Of a DNA stretch of 55,000 nucleotides, positions 35,925 to 47,505 are shown one piece after another. The notes under the pieces were generated by a model that did no database searches, was not told where the DNA came from, and was given only the letters and a program-made list of their open reading frames with translations. The number at the start of each line of letters is the position of its first letter. Position 1 is the stretch's first letter. The translations under genes and the position numbers were made by a program. Source of the stretch: Chrysomallon squamiferum (Eukaryota > Mollusca > Gastropoda > Neomphalida > Peltospiridae); contig CM022669.1 in assembly GCA_012295275.1 (NCBI GenBank), positions 9,344,989 through 9,399,988 of the forward strand, in the 5' to 3' direction.

Positions 35925-36190
35925 TAGATAAAGAAACCGCTTTCTATCTCCTAATCACGTCGATGGAAAATATCTTTCGTCGAGTTACATTTTAGCCGAC
36001 TGCGGCGGTTTAAATCTGGGAATGATTTTCCCTAACACAAACCTCTTGTCTGCTGCTTCTCTCAGTGCGCGCTGGCTGGCACGTTGCCAACAAAATGTTC
36101 GTCTGCTTCCGCGCTGATTAGAGTGTTGTCACTTGGGATTATGCTGAACAGACGATTAATTTGTGATACATTGTAACTTGTACAGCGTCT
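35925..36190. promoter_or_regulatory. Non-coding CpG-containing island
   Basis: 265 bp with CTAATCACG, GCCGACTGCGGCGG, CTGGGAATG, GTGCGCGCTGG, GTTGCCAAC and GCGCTGATTAG. It contrasts sharply with the flanking AT-rich DNA. No open frame or known element. Confidence 0.3.
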
Positions 36191-36625
36191 TCAACGACAC
36201 AATAACTGTAACATATTTTATAATTTTATACTTATAACGTTCAAGAGGACTTTGAAACTGAAATATTTTATTATGGAAATATACGAGAAACGTCCAAAAA
36301 AAAACACACAAAAAGAGAGAGAGAGAGAGAGATTACGTCCATAAATTTTATGAAATAAACTGGCATATGAGCAATGTATAATTAACTGAAAACGAAACAT
36401 TCATATCAATTCCTAGACTAATATTTGTAAAAAAAAAAACAATATTTTAGCTTGTTGAATATTGGCTAACTCAGTTCTAGTTTTACTGAAAAAGAAAAAC
36501 AAATACAACAAACAGACTGAAATTCGTGGAGAGGAATGTGTGTGTGTGTATGTGTGTGTGTGAGAGATGAGATACATTTACTCAAAACTTTTCCAGATTC
36601 AAGCCATAATATTTTCCAAACGCCG

Positions 36626-36628
<3 letters not shown>

Positions 36629-36663
<35 letters not shown>
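36629..36663. repeat. A homopolymer of about 35
   Basis: Uninterrupted A-run; (ATTT)n follows at about 36822-36858. Confidence 0.9.
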
Positions 36664-36666
<3 letters not shown>

Positions 36667-37406
36667 GAATGAAGAAAAATAATTATGTGTAAAGCTGCAG
36701 AAAATGTCTGTGTGGTGTAACATAACATGGGTTTAAAACAAAACAATTTTATGTTGACACAGGTGGCGTTGTAAAGGTAAATTCTCACAATGCGATTTGC
36801 TGTAACGATTTTCAAAACCATTTATTCATTTATTTATTTATTTATTTATTTATTTACTTACTTACTTATTACTGATTTATTTATTTATATTTATTATTTA
36901 TTTGGTTTTGAGGTTAGTTTGTTTTAATTTATTTTTAATATTTTGTTTTAGTTACTAATATCATTTAAATATAATAATTAAAAAATAAAATAATAATAAT
37001 TAAACAAAAATTAAACAAATGAACCACACACAAAATAGTGGAAGATAAATGTTTACCTCAAAATCATTTTAAAATCGTTTTAATTATGGTTTCATGGAGA
37101 TAGTGTAGAGAAACAGTATGTGAAATAAAACTAATACATATTCATTCCATGGTTAACTGCGTGCCACATCAATATGTTACTTTACATTCATTCAGATAAT
37201 TAATTGTAAATGGAAAAGTTAATGAGCATTAAAAATTCTTATTTTATTTCTCCTTTTATTTAATATTATTTTAGTTTCATTTTCGTTTTATTTCACTGTG
37301 CTTTATTTTCTGTTTTAATTCATTGTTCTTTTATTGTTCATTCGCTGGAATTTATTAACTTAGTTATTTTATTCTGTTTATATAACTTCTTTTTTTCTTT
37401 CCTTTC

Positions 37407-37437
<31 letters not shown>

Positions 37438-37527
37438 AAAATTATTTTATTAATTTTTTTTTTTCCAATTATTGTTTAAGTATCAGTTAAAATGAATTAT
37501 TTCCCACGTGTTTATGACACCATCTGT

Positions 37528-37711
37528 GACGTCACACTCATAAATAGTCTGACTGCAATCAACACATCTGCTTTTAACCGCGAGCGTTACGCTTCAGTGG
37601 TTCCCAAAAGAGGCAAAAGAAAGACTTAGCCAGCCTGGGCTTCAGGCGAAATAGCCTAGTTTGCCAAGCACGCAGAAAATCCATTTATTTCTTGGCAGTA
37701 TAATCCAACAA
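37528..37711. repeat. Duplicated 180-bp element, copy 1
   Basis: Matches 41570-41746 in the same orientation. Shared stretches include CAACACATCTGCTTTTAACC, GCGTTACGCTTCAGTGGTTC, AGACTTAGCCAGCCTGGGCT and CCATTTATTTCTTGGCAGTA. Its left end has a perfect 12-bp palindrome TGTGACGTCACA (37525-37536) with a full CRE. Near its right end GCCAAG and CTTGGC form an inverted repeat. No open frame and no target-site duplication are evident. Confidence 0.9.
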
Positions 37712-37855
37712 ATGCTGCTGTGTATGAATAGACCGATAACGATATACAAACCTGGACTGTCAGATTGAAACCGTGGAAATAAAGCTTAGAGCAGAAACAT
37801 CATTCATTTCCATAAAACTGGCAGTAGGCCATACATTAACTTATATCTTTCTTTT

Positions 37856-37858
<3 letters not shown>

Positions 37859-37919
<61 letters not shown>
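37859..37919. repeat. (TC)n microsatellite
   Basis: About 30 CT units. Confidence 0.95.
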
Positions 37920-37923
<4 letters not shown>

Positions 37924-38233
37924 AATTTAAAGAACAAACATTGTCAAAAAGATTTACATTTATAAACCAAATTATATTAAATATAAAACTGATAAAATGT
38001 CCACACCACTACATGAAAGGTCATTTGATGGATTGAATATACTGTGTGTGGTTTTCATTTAATTTAAAACGTCTTTTCTTGTTAAAAATGTTAAAGACAT
38101 TATTTTTTTTTTCATTTAATAGGCCCTGTAACGTGATTATTAAACTCAGTTATTCTATTAAATTGGTAAGAAATATCTCAAACTGACGTAAAAATATTAA
38201 AAGGGAAATAAAACAAATTTCAAAGCATAAGAA

Positions 38234-38234
<1 letters not shown>

Positions 38235-38297
<63 letters not shown>
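38235..38297. repeat. (ATT)n microsatellite
   Basis: About 21 ATT units, followed by a GTT/GCT-rich tail to about 38430. Confidence 0.95.
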
Positions 38298-38429
38298 GCT
38301 GTTGTTGTTGTTGCTGTTGCTGCTGTTGTTGCTGCTATTGTAGCTGCTATCATTGTTGTTTTTGTTGCTGTCATGATTATTACTACTACTATTGTTATTA
38401 TTATTAGTAGTAGTATTAGCATTAGCATT

Positions 38430-38720
38430 TCTTCAGTATGTTACTTTTATGTCAGGCGACGCTTTCGCAGTGTACACGATGTACACCGACCCCACCCCAC
38501 GTCTGACTGAATACAAAATCAGTACCCTTTATCCGATAATAACTATTATTAGCACTCCACGAAAAAGTCACAGTGGAGCGGAAACGCGCCATTAGCAAGC
38601 GTCCTTTCAATTAGTCGAGCTTGTCAGGAATTTCTTTCTCGTCTGCGTTTTGTCAACGTCACCAAGAAACCCTGCGTAGCTGGGTCCTCGACCTCGCGTG
38701 TACGGGCTAACAAAAAAAAA
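38430..38720. promoter_or_regulatory. Non-coding CpG-containing island
   Basis: 290 bp including TGTACACGATGTACA (inverted TGTACA halves), GCGGAAACGCGCCATTAG and CCTCGACCTCGCG. No supported coding frame. Confidence 0.3.
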
Positions 38721-39399
38721 AGCACAAAGTCGCCTTTAAGAAAAGGCGAGAAACCTCTGACACTTTATTAATAGTAATGAGTTTGTGTCCTCTTTGATTC
38801 TTGGCTGGTCGGAATGTTTATGTTCTATTTGTCCGTCAGAAAAGTATTAATACTGCTAGTTAAATATGTTGACGTTAAAAGTAACGCGTGGACTATCTGA
38901 TATAGTTCGTTGTTATCATTCCCGCTTTATGATTTTTTTTGCACACTACGTTTCTCATCCTTGTATAAATTTAAAATATGTAATGGAAGAGGGTTGTTAT
39001 GTTAACTAACCCTGGCCTCTTTTAAAATCACCAGTTTTCTTTTCTTTACTGTATTTCATCAGAAAAGATTGAAATATAGTCAGGATTAGTTACGTTAGCA
39101 GTAATAATTTTGAAGTAAGATTCAAGTACATAATTCCAAGTAATTTTTTAATATGACCAGTCATGCAAGTACGCACTCGTCAATAGATGGACACACACAC
39201 AGAGAAACAGAACGATTTAAACATAGGTTATTTAAAAATAAATAAAAAATAAATGGAGTAGCGTAACACAAAACCGACAAATCGATATGTTTTTAATGAA
39301 AATGTTCACATATTACAAGGTGTGGCTAGATTTTGCACAGATAAACCCTACAGACTGCCAAGCCTGCACCTTTGAATCCGTGTATCGGTACAAACACAC

Positions 39400-39401
39400 A
39401 C

Positions 39402-39448
<47 letters not shown>
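39400..39448. repeat. (CA)n microsatellite
   Basis: About 24 CA units. Confidence 0.95.
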
Positions 39449-39452
<4 letters not shown>

Positions 39453-40079
39453 GTACATAGAAATGTATAAATGCAATCATTAATTCGTTGTATTATAATA
39501 TTTATGTGTTGTGTATTTGATGTGCTAGTTTCCCCCCGTGTTTCACGTGTCAGTGCCTACAGCGTGATAACCTATTCATGTCACGCTTCGAAGAAACCGT
39601 GACCCAACTTCCTTCTGTATGCAGGCAGAGTTGTAAATTAATGAAACAATAAAACGTATGCATATTTATTTACATAATATGGCCTTTATAAAAAAAAATG
39701 TAGAAGCTGGACGTTTGCCTTTGTTATTTATGCATGTATGCATTACCATGACGTCTGCACGCACGTGTGTTTATGCATGCCTGACAAAATTTGAATGTAG
39801 GCGTGAGTGTGAGTCGGGTGTGTGCGTTAGTGAGTGTGAGTAATGTACGTGTCATACGTGACAGTTACCGCTGTTGTTTTCAAAGTGTCCACAGTGCGTA
39901 TTTGCGTTTACGTCACTGTGCTGGTGGTTTGAACCAGTCTGAACGCAAAATAATATACATTCACGTATATAATATATATTCACCACTTAAAAGTGCAGGA
40001 TTAAACAACGACATGTGCGTGCATCCTGTGGGGTTTATCTAGTTCAAAATGTTCTCTTTTATTTTGTGTTTTTTGTCAT

Positions 40080-40660
40080 TACTGTTCACATTTAAATAAC
40101 GACAGAATTAACATATCCTCAGCTAGAGAGACATTCCAGCGACTCGATTAAACGATTCTGTTATGTAATACGTTTTACTAGCTGATTAAATAATAATAAT
40201 CGTTAGTGATGCCTTTTATGGACGAAAACACCAACTTAATGGTTATTTTTCCTTTGTATCGGGGCCGAACACCTCGACGCAGCTGTTGTGTTCTGCAATA
40301 ACAGCGCGCGCTGTGAATAATGTAATTTAAGACGCCATGAGAGAGAAAACCGGTTTGGCCGGCTGCCAGGCAATCATAGAAACCGGAGTTGTCAGCTTTA
40401 GCCAATCGCATTGCGGCAATCTGAAATGACGGCTTCTCATTGGCCAGGGGTCAATCTATTATCCGTTATGGATACTGGTGGAATATTGAAGTGCAGGCGG
40501 CCAGATCAATGGTTTGCGAGACACATGCGATTAATTTGACGAAGGAATATCGATCTTCTCCCCCCCCCACGTCGACTATTTTATCCCCTGCAAAGCATTG
40601 CACGCTAACAAAACCGCAGTCGCCTGTTCGTGTGATAAATATTTGAAGACTTCAGTACTC
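40080..40660. promoter_or_regulatory. Large non-coding island with divergent CCAAT boxes and GC palindrome
   Basis: About 580 bp, the longest CpG-bearing non-repetitive block upstream of the gene. It has a perfect 14-bp palindrome ACAGCGCGCGCTGT (40301-40314), AACCGGTTTGGCCGG, CCAAT at 40402-40406 and inverted CCAAT (ATTGG) at 40439-40443, plus CATTAATTTG-type homeodomain cores. Divergent CCAAT boxes suggest a promoter or bidirectional element. No TSS can be read. Confidence 0.4.
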
Positions 40661-41569
40661 GACTGCTTTGTTCACGAACAAAGGCTCTTTAGAACAATAT
40701 ATATATTTTTTTTTTTTCTGATAAAAATGTTTTGTTTGAATTAAGTTTATCAATTATTTTTACTATGTAAGATCTGTGAATTGTTTGATATGAAAACAAA
40801 CAGCTTTTAAAAATGACTATATTTCTTCTTTTTTTGTCCAGTTCAGTTACTATTGTTGTTATTATCACCATTTTCATTAGGTTATTATTATTATTATTAT
40901 TATTGTTGTTGTTGTTGTTGTTGTTGTTTTTGTTGCTACATTTATCATCGTCATCATTATAATCACATTTATTTTAAATATATTTTATATTACAATGCAT
41001 TCAGTTGATTTCAAAGGAGTAAAGTTCGGTTCGGTTGATTCACTGGGTTTCTGGTGTTGCGTCAGTTTGTGTGCCTGTGTCAGAAATATACCAGTGATTG
41101 ATTGATTCGAGTCTAATTGAAGGCTTTGAAAGAAAAGCATATGTTGTTGTTGTTTATTCTATATCATATTTGAAAATATAGTACCATAATTATTATTATT
41201 AACATTAATATCATAATCATCCTAATGATCATAATAATATCATCATTATCATCATTAAATTCAATTTTAATGTTATTGTCGTTGTGATGGTGTTGTCGTT
41301 GCTGTTGGTGTTTGACTTGTGGTTGCTGTTATTCTAGTTGTAGTTTTATGTTTGCTTGGTTATATAAATAGTTCTTTCTTTCTTTCTTTATTCATTTATT
41401 TATTTATTCCATTTCTCTATCTTATTATTTTTTTTTTTTAATAATTCCATTGTCCATCTGTCTTGCCTTTTCTCATCATTTGTTTTGTCTTCTGTTTTCA
41501 GTAACTTCTTTCGTCTTTCTTTCTTTAATTTATTAATTAACTAATTATTTTAATTTATTTAACTCGTAC

Positions 41570-41746
41570 GATGTCACAAACATAAATAACCGGCTTTGAA
41601 TCAACACATCTGCTTTTAACCGCCAGCGTTACGCTTCAGTGGTTCACAAAAGAGGCAAAAGAAAGACTTAGCCAGCCTGGGCTTCAGGCGAAACAGCCTA
41701 GTTTGTGCAGAAAATCCATTTATTTCTTGGCAGTATAATCCAACAA
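41570..41746. repeat. Duplicated 180-bp element, copy 2
   Basis: Direct repeat of 37528-37711, 4.04 kb away. Relative to copy 1 it lacks 7 bp including the left arm (GCCAAG) of the terminal inverted repeat, and its CRE is degraded (GATGTCAC). The central 140 bp has only a few substitutions. The flanks differ. Confidence 0.9.
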
Positions 41747-41989
41747 TCCCAGCTTGCTTAATCCGGCACTGCTCATGATTATCTAATAGAAGTAAACTTT
41801 AATTGGATTATTTGTAACTTTCAAAAATGTTTTTTATTATTATTAATGTCATCATCATCATCATCATCATCATCATTGTTATTGTTATTGTTGTTATTAA
41901 AACTAGGTCATGTAATTTGTACGACAATATTAAATTAAAATAATACTAATTAAAAACTAATAATGCTTCTCCTAGAACAAAAACAACAG

Positions 41990-42044
41990 CAGTCACTACT
42001 ACTATGACTACAATAGCACTGCTGAAACTACTACTACTACTATA

Positions 42045-42085
<41 letters not shown>
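41990..42085. repeat. (ACT)n-rich region
   Basis: ACT/ACA trinucleotides, pure for about 45 bp near 42030-42085. Confidence 0.85.
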
Positions 42086-42674
42086 CACTACCACCACTAT
42101 TACTGCAGCAGCAACTCCTTCTACTATCATCACTATCGCTAATACCACTACGACTACTACGTGTACTAGAACTACTGCTTTTTTTACAACATCATCATCA
42201 ACATAATATCATCATTATCATCATCAATTCCCTTTTTATTTTATTTTTTATTTCTTTAATTTCTTTTTCTTTGCTTCTTCTTATTCATCTTCTTCGTTCT
42301 TTAATTTATTTTTATTTTTTTTTAATCTCTTTTCGTTTTTTTTTTCTTCATCTCCTTTATCTTTGATAACTAATGTTTCAAGGTTAAACGTGACAACATA
42401 AAAAAAAAAAAAAATGACACTTCTTTTGTCCGAAACGAAAATATCTCGGAAAGTAATTGTTTTATGACAATCTCCGATCATTATTCATTTCTAGCTAAAA
42501 CACAGCGCAAGTGACTTGAGCGGATATGAATTACCGATGTTAAAAGTGCACACAGAAAAAGACATTGCTAACCATTCATTTCAATCGATAACGTCTGCCA
42601 AATTTGTTTTATTCCGAGCCAAAAGTTTCGCAACAAATTAAACATAACGAGGCATCTCTGCTTTCGTCTTATTT

Positions 42675-42858
42675 AGAAGGGTGCCTGTAATTGTTGTGTG
42701 TGTGTGTGTCTGTGTCTGTGTGTGTGTGTCTGTGTGTGTTATGTGTGTATTTGTGTGTGTGTATTTGTGTCTGTGTGTCTTTGTGTGTTATGTGTGTGTA
42801 TTTGTGTCTGTGTGTCTTTGTGTGTTATGTGTGTGTATTTGTGTCTGTGTCTGTGTTT
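42675..42858. repeat. TG-rich minisatellite, 37-bp unit
   Basis: About three copies of a 37-bp TG/TC unit (TTATGTGTGTGTATTTGTGT, then CTGTGTGTCTTTGTGTG) after a (TG)n lead-in. Because 37 is not a multiple of three, all frames stay open and give spurious Cys/Val proteins. Confidence 0.85.
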
Positions 42859-43097
42859 ATGGATAATGTATTTCTGTACATGCATTTGTTCATGTGTCGG
42901 TATATAATTTGAGGTCTGAGTGTATGTGCGTTTGCAATTATACATTTGTTTCTCTATGTATTTATGTGCGATGAAATTATTATTATTATTATTATAGCTA
43001 TTTTTATTGCTATTAGTATTAAAAATAAGAGTTTGAGAAGAAAGCTGTCACAATAGTATCAAATAATAAAAATATAGCAACAAACAAAAACATCAAC

Positions 43098-43532
43098 ATG
43101 ACAAAAGTAACGAGGAAGCTAACAAAAGCGACAGTGAAGTGTGTAAAATGGAGACTCGGTGTAATGCGGGTTTCTGAACCACATCGTCTTCGGTTACGTC
43201 CTCCGTGTTCAGTGATCAGACAAAAACAGCCCCGAGGCACGCCACCCGTCAATAAATCTTTGCCTCTATTGACAACATGGCCGCCCTGCAAAACCGTCAG
43301 ACGTGAACTGAATGAATTAAAAAAAAAAAAAAAAAAAAAAAAAGATGTTCGACATTATTTCATTTCGGTTGAAAAAAAAAAAAAAGAAATGATGAGACAA
43401 GTTTTCCGTGATGGAAACAAATTAGACCGGAAATGTGTAGAATTTGTGAAGGAAAATGTAAAAGTTTTTGATGTCACTGGAATTAATTTCGGTTTGGTAC
43501 GCAGATTTGTATCGGCTGTTGGTGACATTTAA
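43098..43532 (+). other. Unrecognised 144-codon open frame ending in a hairpin
   Basis: A basic predicted protein (MTKVTRKLTKATVKC...) with a poly-Lys run from an A homopolymer and a C-terminal half lacking low complexity (CVEFVKENVKVFDVTG). An internal ATGGCCGCC (43277-43285) resembles YY1 sites. I recognise no family. Two A-runs (about 22 and 14) make the frame fragile. Probably a chance open frame; listed because it is the longest non-repeat one outside the main gene. Confidence 0.2.
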
Positions 43533-43556
43533 AGGGCTTTGAGGAGCCCTTTTTTT
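43531..43556 (+). other. Stem-loop followed by T-run
   Basis: AAAGGGCT and AGCCCTTT form an 8-bp perfect stem around a TTGAGG loop, followed by seven Ts. It overlaps the stop codon of the 43098 frame. The shape resembles a bacterial terminator, but in this eukaryotic setting that meaning does not transfer. It does not match the histone stem-loop. Confidence 0.6.
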
Positions 43557-43662
43557 CTTATCTTCTGTAGCGGTCGAGATCAAAGGGGATCTTAGACCTC
43601 TCCTGTGTTCCGGATTTAAACTTTGATTACAGCATCTTTAAAGATCACAAAATTCTATATAA

Positions 43663-43810
<148 letters not shown>

Positions 43811-44057
43811 TACTCTCTGTGTGTAATATTTCAGATTGACTCTTTCTGTTTCTGTATCTACCACCTGAAATGTATTGTAGAACTGCTCCTGGAGTTTTAT
43901 TGTTTTCCACTGAAGTCGACCTGTCTGGTTTGGGGTGAACGTAAGGGACGCCCATTAATTCACACATTAAAGTCCGGTCGCTGTGAAACACATGTGACTT
44001 TGTCAGTGTACGAAATGTTGATAGAAAATTCTCAACACTGTAACAGTTGTCTATATG

Positions 44058-44058
<1 letters not shown>

Positions 44059-44105
<47 letters not shown>
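44059..44105. repeat. (GT)n microsatellite
   Basis: About 23 GT units; (AAAT)n-type repeats follow at about 44272-44360. Confidence 0.95.
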
Positions 44106-44109
<4 letters not shown>

Positions 44110-44269
44110 CGGGTAAAATAAATATACCAGACTGTTTTTTATCGCAGTACCTTCTGTACGATTTTTTTGTTGTTGTTAGGGTTTTTTTTTTTTGTGTTAT
44201 TTATTTATTTAATTATTTATTTATTTATTATTATTTCTGCTTAGTTTATGATAATGATAATTCTTATAA

Positions 44270-44304
<35 letters not shown>

Positions 44305-44624
44305 ATACATAAATACATAAATACATAAATAAATAAATATACAAATAAATAAATAAATAGAGATAGAAATGGAAATTTTGATAACTTGACAGCTAGAACA
44401 TCACTTTTTGCGGCTTCACCTTGAAACTTTCATTCGTACTAACACAGCATCGATTTTAGACACAAATAACATATTTCTCAAAGTCAGTTATTAAATAATA
44501 TGTAATATTTCAAAGAAAGAGATAACTGCAGTTTTTTTGTTGTTTTTTTACGATCTCCATTTTAGTCACTGTAAAACAAAATTAATATGCTGAGCTAAAA
44601 GTACATGATATTATTTATAATCGA

Positions 44625-44625
<1 letters not shown>

Positions 44626-44685
<60 letters not shown>
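44626..44685. repeat. (ATT)n microsatellite
   Basis: About 20 ATT units followed by a GTT-rich stretch. Confidence 0.95.
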
Positions 44686-44686
<1 letters not shown>

Positions 44687-44853
44687 TTTTCTTTTCATTG
44701 CTATCTTAGTTGTCTTTGTTGGTGATCTTTGTTGTTGTTATTGTTGTTTTTATTGTTATAACTTTTATTATTATTGTTGATGTTGTCGATGTTTTTGTTG
44801 TGTTGCAGTTGTGAATTATTGTAGATCATACTCAGTTGTATGGCTGTGTATTT

Positions 44854-44856
<3 letters not shown>

Positions 44857-44932
<76 letters not shown>
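44857..44932. repeat. (TC)n microsatellite
   Basis: About 38 CT units. Confidence 0.95.
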
Positions 44933-44935
<3 letters not shown>

Positions 44936-45062
44936 TATCTGTTTGATGATTAATTCATCGTACTTATCGATATCGTGCACGCCATTACAAAGAGGTCGAT
45001 GACCTTCACTCCTCAATACTGTTTGCTGAGCAGACATAATAACGTCATATTAAACCAGTTGA

Positions 45063-45175
45063 GACATATTTCACAACGGGACGATACGTTCGGGACGAGT
45101 CGACATATTTCAAGACGGGATGCGTATTCTACAATCGGATGACAGGTTTCAGAATTGGCGGATAAATGGATTTGG
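45063..45175. repeat. Degenerate tandem repeat, about 19-20 bp period (39 bp doubled)
   Basis: Five diverged copies of a TATTTCAnAACGGGATGA-like unit. GACATATTTCA recurs exactly 39 bp apart (45063, 45102) and GACAGGTTTCA another 39 bp on (45141). CGGGAC/CGGGAT recurs in each unit. It is either a decayed minisatellite or a clustered binding-site array. Confidence 0.6.
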
Positions 45176-45910
45176 AATTTTCACTGGCACTAAGATTAAG
45201 AGATTAGCTGGATAACCCATCTGTAAACTATAACAGTTCAGACGTTACTAAAGGAAATAGTGAATGAATTCAGTGAATAACAGCAGCAGCAACATCAACA
45301 ACAACACTGTTAATAAAATAATAACTACAACAACATTAACAGTAATAATATTGATGACAATAATAACAGTAATAATAACGGTGATGTGATGATGAAACAA
45401 CAACAACAACAACAACAACAACAGCAGCAATAATAATAAGAAGATTTATCTTTTTTTTTTCTTCTTCATATAATTAATTCAACAATAGTTTGCATGCACA
45501 TATCGATTCCAGTGGTTCAAGTACGCCAGTCATGAACCTGACATCTGACACTGATAGAATTACTAATGACCTCATATAAATATAGCGTTTAAATATAATT
45601 TATAAGCAACAGCTGCGGTTTTAATTATAATTTATAAACAGATTCATAATTTATTGAAATTATTTCCAGTTCTCGCTGTATTAATGTGACAGCTCTTCAG
45701 GCGAATGCTGAACACAAGAACTGTTTGTTTGGTCTCAGGACCAGTTGTCGCTTTTTATGCTGTTCACGAGTAGGTGATTCAAAAAAAAAATTTATCTTGC
45801 TGCATTATGCTGCATGATGATAATTTATATCAGAAATACAGCATGTTTACTTCTAATATGCAGTGACAAAAATGTGACAATATCCTCTACTAGTTTTATC
45901 TATTTAACAT

Positions 45911-45945
<35 letters not shown>

Positions 45946-46869
45946 TGCTCATTATTATTATTATTATTATGTTTTTACTGTTAGTGAAGAAATATTGCAT
46001 GCGAGTTTTATATATATATATATATATATATCTGTTTATTATATCAGCTAATCTTTCAAAGCTATTCGTGTGTTATAAATTTATTTAGTAAGATTATACT
46101 CTTTAAGAATACATTCAATATGTCGCACCTATACACAGTGATACGTATATATTCAGAAAGAGGCGTGTACAAAAAATAAAAAAAGTTTTATTGCAATAGC
46201 TCTACTGGTCTTTGAATATTGACACAAAGCATGCAAAGATTATCAATAAATAAATACAAGTACCCAATTATCTGTTTTGATATGACCAGAATAATTACAT
46301 TAAAAAAAAACATATAATTGCTAGTTCAAACTGTATTAATAATTTCATTTCATAATGCAAACGCTTTGAAACGGATAAAAACAAATTTAATAACTGAACG
46401 TTTATGTAAATCAATAAACTTAACATTCTAGTGTTATTTGAAATGTACATACGTGTCCGTCATTGTAGATAATTAACTACCACACACACACGTAATTGGT
46501 TTATTAAATGCTCGTCTGCACGTGATACCACTAGTCATGTTAATGGGCGTTAACACTGTTAAATCCCTCTGTAATTAAAGACTTTGAGCTTTACACTTCA
46601 TTACCTGCATCACTTTGAAGATTAGTCCCATACATTTTTTTCTTTTGTTTGAAATTCTATTCACTGTACTGCGTCGCGTAAACCAGGATAAATAACCCCA
46701 GTTTATTATTTATTTTACAGAGTTTGTTATATCATATCAATTTATTTCACACTCAGATAAGTTATAATTCGAATAAACCACAACAAATAATTCTTTAATT
46801 AAAAAAAAAAAAACTGGCTTGTATTTCATTTGGAAAGAAGAAGAAGAAGAAGAATAAGAAGAAGGGAGA

Positions 46870-47250
46870 AAAAAGAAACAGCCGCCATTTTTGCCCGCAC
46901 CTGTTGTGTAAATTCCTCCTCGATCTGCAGCTCACCGCGCAGCTGACACGCACAGCTGAGGAACCAGTCGGCGACTGTACTGACAAGAGTTTTTTTGTTG
47001 GGTGGAGGATTTTGTTGAGAACGAGAGACGTATGAACTTCGACAAGCCATTACAGTCACTCAGCACTGACCCGCGTTTCGTCACAAAATGTCTTTAAAGA
47101 GTCTTTCAAATTCGAATCGCTCTCGAGGGCAAATATCGCTGTTTTCACGACAAATATTTGCCGACAGCGGAAAACCTGTGTAAATACGTGAAGACTTGTG
47201 AGTCATTTTGCGACGAGGTGTGGGAGAGCGCTCTCCCAAACACGTACAAC
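46870..47250. promoter_or_regulatory. Promoter-like CpG island with nested palindromes
   Basis: Non-repetitive, CpG-bearing DNA between simple repeats. On the minus strand AAAATGGCGGC (46881-46891) matches the YY1 promoter motif. Inverted arms GGCAAATAT/ATATTTGCC lie at 47128-47136 and 47154-47162, and a perfect 18-bp palindrome TGGGAGAGCGCTCTCCCA at 47221-47238. A minus-strand frame through 47059-46826 (with WFLSCACQLRGELQIEEEF) is open but unrecognised. A far-upstream first exon of the ZNF608/609 homologue or another gene's promoter are both possible. Confidence 0.4.
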
Positions 47251-47259
47251 GTCAGAGCA

Positions 47260-47333
47260 TTTATGTATCTTTGTCAAACTTGACAAACACTTACAATTTC
47301 GTTTTACGTATCTTTGTCAAACTTGACAAACAC
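47260..47333. repeat. Direct repeat of a 31-bp palindrome-bearing unit
   Basis: Two 31-bp copies (47260-47290, 47303-47333), 43 bp apart with one mismatch, each containing the inverted repeat TTTGTCAA-AC-TTGACAAA. They lie just after the 18-bp palindrome. Confidence 0.93.
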
Positions 47334-47340
47334 GGGGATT

Positions 47341-47505
<165 letters not shown>

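Noticed and set aside
43531-43556. Rho-independent terminator or histone 3' stem-loop
   Set aside because: The shape fits a terminator, but the DNA is eukaryotic. The loop and flanks do not match the histone stem-loop consensus. Kept only as a hairpin.
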